A stretch of 5,883 nt of DNA from Syntrophomonadaceae bacterium (GTDB lineage Bacteria; Bacillota; Syntrophomonadia; Syntrophomonadales; Syntrophomonadaceae), in assembly GCA_028686565.1 (NCBI GenBank), contig JAQUBU010000154.1, forward strand, positions 1-5,883. Reading direction: 5' to 3'. The notes beneath the pieces are model-generated. The model saw only the letters and a list, made by a program, of their open reading frames with translations. It made no database searches and was not told the origin of the DNA. Every line of letters starts with the position of its first letter. Within the stretch, counting starts at the first letter, position 1. The translations under genes were made by a program, and so were the position numbers. Positions 5,096 to 5,883 of this stretch are shown one piece after another.

Positions 5096-5128
5096 ATTAC
5101 CGGTAAGACCAGTGTTTCTGTCAACACT
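5096..5128 (-). promoter_or_regulatory. Promoter of the iron-sulphur gene with an overlapping palindrome
   Basis: On the minus strand a perfect TTGACA (5124-5119) is 17 bases from GGTAAT (5101-5096). The transcript would start near 5089, leaving an untranslated leader of about 118 bases before the ATG at 4971. The -35 box is overlapped by a perfect inverted repeat, AGTGTT-TCTGTC-AACACT (5111-5128), a natural place for a repressor. No known regulator consensus is recognised in it. Confidence 0.55.
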
Positions 5129-5181
5129 ATGGATTCGCCCAGGTTCTGCAAACCGGCAGCGGACATAAGAAAGGCAATCTT

Positions 5182-5213
5182 AAAAAGTTGGGATACCGCC
5201 ACAATAACTTTTT
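5182..5213 (-). terminator. Bidirectional-looking hairpin after the CoxE-like gene
   Basis: AAAAAGTT (5182-5189) and AACTTTTT (5206-5213) form a perfect eight-pair stem around a 16-base loop. On the minus strand the stem itself ends in CTTTTT. It lies about 100 bases after the stop of the CoxE-like gene and before the promoter of the next gene, so it is suitably placed to separate the two transcripts. The AT-rich stem makes it moderate. The rest of 5214-5314 shows no gene or recognised RNA. Confidence 0.45.
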
Positions 5214-5314
5214 CGATCTACTGTACTGACCACACCTACCATTGTGTCACGAATAAAGAAAGCATAGAGAACGGGGGGCAGCCGGTCACCCTTGTACTTA
5301 TTCTAGTTCCCCTC

Positions 5315-5883
5315 TTAGATTTTGCTCAAAGATTTTTCCAATTCCAATAAGCTTGGACAGGCAAAAACGGCATCGCAAAAAGGTGCATAATCATAGATGA
5401 TGCTGTCTCCCAAACTCCATAAAGCCTGCGATTCCGGATTAAACCAGTAAACCTTTTTCGCCTGCCTTTTGATCTCTTCCAATACCCATTTCTCATGCTC
5501 CTGCCAGTTGTTGCGGGCATCACCGAATATTAATACAGTTGTTTTCCTGGTGAGGCGATGGCGGAAACGCTGGTGAAATTTGACCAGCATCTGGCCATAA
5601 TTGGTATAGCCGGTTGCTCCCACTACTTTGGCATTTTTCAGCACATGACCACGGAAATTGAGGGAATTGCCGGACATAAGCAAACTCGTTATATCAGAAA
5701 TCTCGTCAATAAAAGCATAGGATTCAATATGTTGAAAAAACCTTTCCAGCGAAGCGGTCAAGGCCAGCGAAATGCAGCTAAAATTCATGACCGAACCGGA
5801 AACATCACAAAGAATGAGCAGCACCGGCTTCTCCCGGTATTTGCGCACTGTAAAGATATTCATGGGAATTCCCCCGGTTGACA
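5315..5883 (-). CDS. CoxE-like von Willebrand factor A protein, C-terminal part (cut by window edge)
   Basis: The frame is open to the right edge; the ATG at 5863 is internal, because the codons before it read STGGIP, and 'TGG.P' ahead of the basic stretch is the usual CoxE-family lead-in. About 188 residues are visible. Counting from the Met at 5863: LILCDVSGSV carries the DxSxS metal-site motif (D20, S22, S24), GATGYTNYG the threonine (T87), and LIFGDARNN the aspartate (D115), so the MIDAS site is complete. KKVYWFNPESQALWSLGDS and YDYAPFCDAVF follow, matching the family end 'WLNPE...W..GDS...Y...CD'. CoxE-like proteins act with MoxR/CoxD-type AAA+ ATPases as chaperones in metal-centre insertion or activation of target enzymes. 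The ATPase would be expected just upstream, outside the window. The gene ends normally at TAA 5315-5317. Confidence 0.85.
   Translation of the reverse strand, partial: STGGIPMNIFTVRKYREKPVLLILCDVSGSVMNFSCISLALTASLERFFQHIESYAFIDEISDITSLLMSGNSLNFRGHVLKNAKVVGATGYTNYGQMLVKFHQRFRHRLTRKTTVLIFGDARNNWQEHEKWVLEEIKRQAKKVYWFNPESQALWSLGDSIIYDYAPFCDAVFACPSLLELEKSLSKI

Noticed and set aside
5214..5314. GC-rich stretch (CGGGGGGCAGCCGGTCACCC) considered as a riboswitch or structured RNA
   Set aside because: No known aptamer core is recognisable and no stable extended stem can be drawn. It also lies upstream of the likely promoter of the next gene.
5129..5350. 73-codon plus-strand frame starting at ATG 5129 in the gap between the iron-sulphur and CoxE-like genes
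   Set aside because: No Shine-Dalgarno site, it overlaps the end of the CoxE-like gene, and it runs through the hairpin at 5182-5213. The residues show no domain pattern.

Overview
The window looks like a chromosomal stretch from a low-GC, Gram-positive-type anaerobe (Bacillota, perhaps Clostridia or Negativicutes). The evidence is strong purine-rich Shine-Dalgarno sites before most genes (AGGAGG, GGGGGAG, AAGGAGAG), an AT-rich composition, an iron-sulphur protein of a kind typical of strict anaerobes, and a TM2-like membrane protein of Bacillota type. The genus cannot be fixed from the sequence alone. This is accessory-type DNA: short, mostly monocistronic genes on both strands, with wide gaps, a repeat block and one gene remnant.

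Layout. Positions 1-348 (minus) hold the N-terminal part of a PocR-type sensory-domain protein that runs off the left edge. Positions 349-920 have no gene. They hold 18-bp direct repeats and a MITE/REP-like block bounded by 27-bp inverted repeats of the 'TCATTGCGAGCG...GCAATC' kind. A plus-strand series follows: a PAT-like GNAT acetyltransferase (921-1412), a 49-residue Cys/Trp/His-rich protein (1481-1630), and a 54-residue two-helix membrane protein (1765-1929). The last appears to be translated by coupling to a 13-codon leader. Positions 1930-2346 hold only the decayed C-terminal end of a sensor histidine kinase and a terminator. Two small minus-strand genes follow: an unknown 66-residue protein, and an 87-residue winged-helix-like protein with its own terminator. 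A plus-strand TM2-like membrane protein (3279-3758) again sits behind a tiny leader ORF whose stop overlaps its start. The right part is minus-strand: a 368-residue protein joining a helical, possibly winged-helix N-terminus to a Cys-rich core and a 2[4Fe-4S] ferredoxin end (3865-4971), then a regulatory gap with a good promoter, then the C-terminal part of a CoxE-like von Willebrand A protein entering from the right edge.

How the genes relate. There is no clear multi-gene pathway. The CoxE-like protein normally works with a MoxR-type AAA+ ATPase, which would lie outside the window. The iron-sulphur gene has its own promoter with a palindrome over the -35 box, so it is probably a separate, regulated unit. 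The most notable pattern is the repeated one: two small membrane-protein genes with no Shine-Dalgarno site of their own, each preceded by an 11-13 codon ORF that has one, joined by the same TTATA(G/A)TG stop-start junction. No complete defence system, CRISPR array, rRNA or tRNA is visible.
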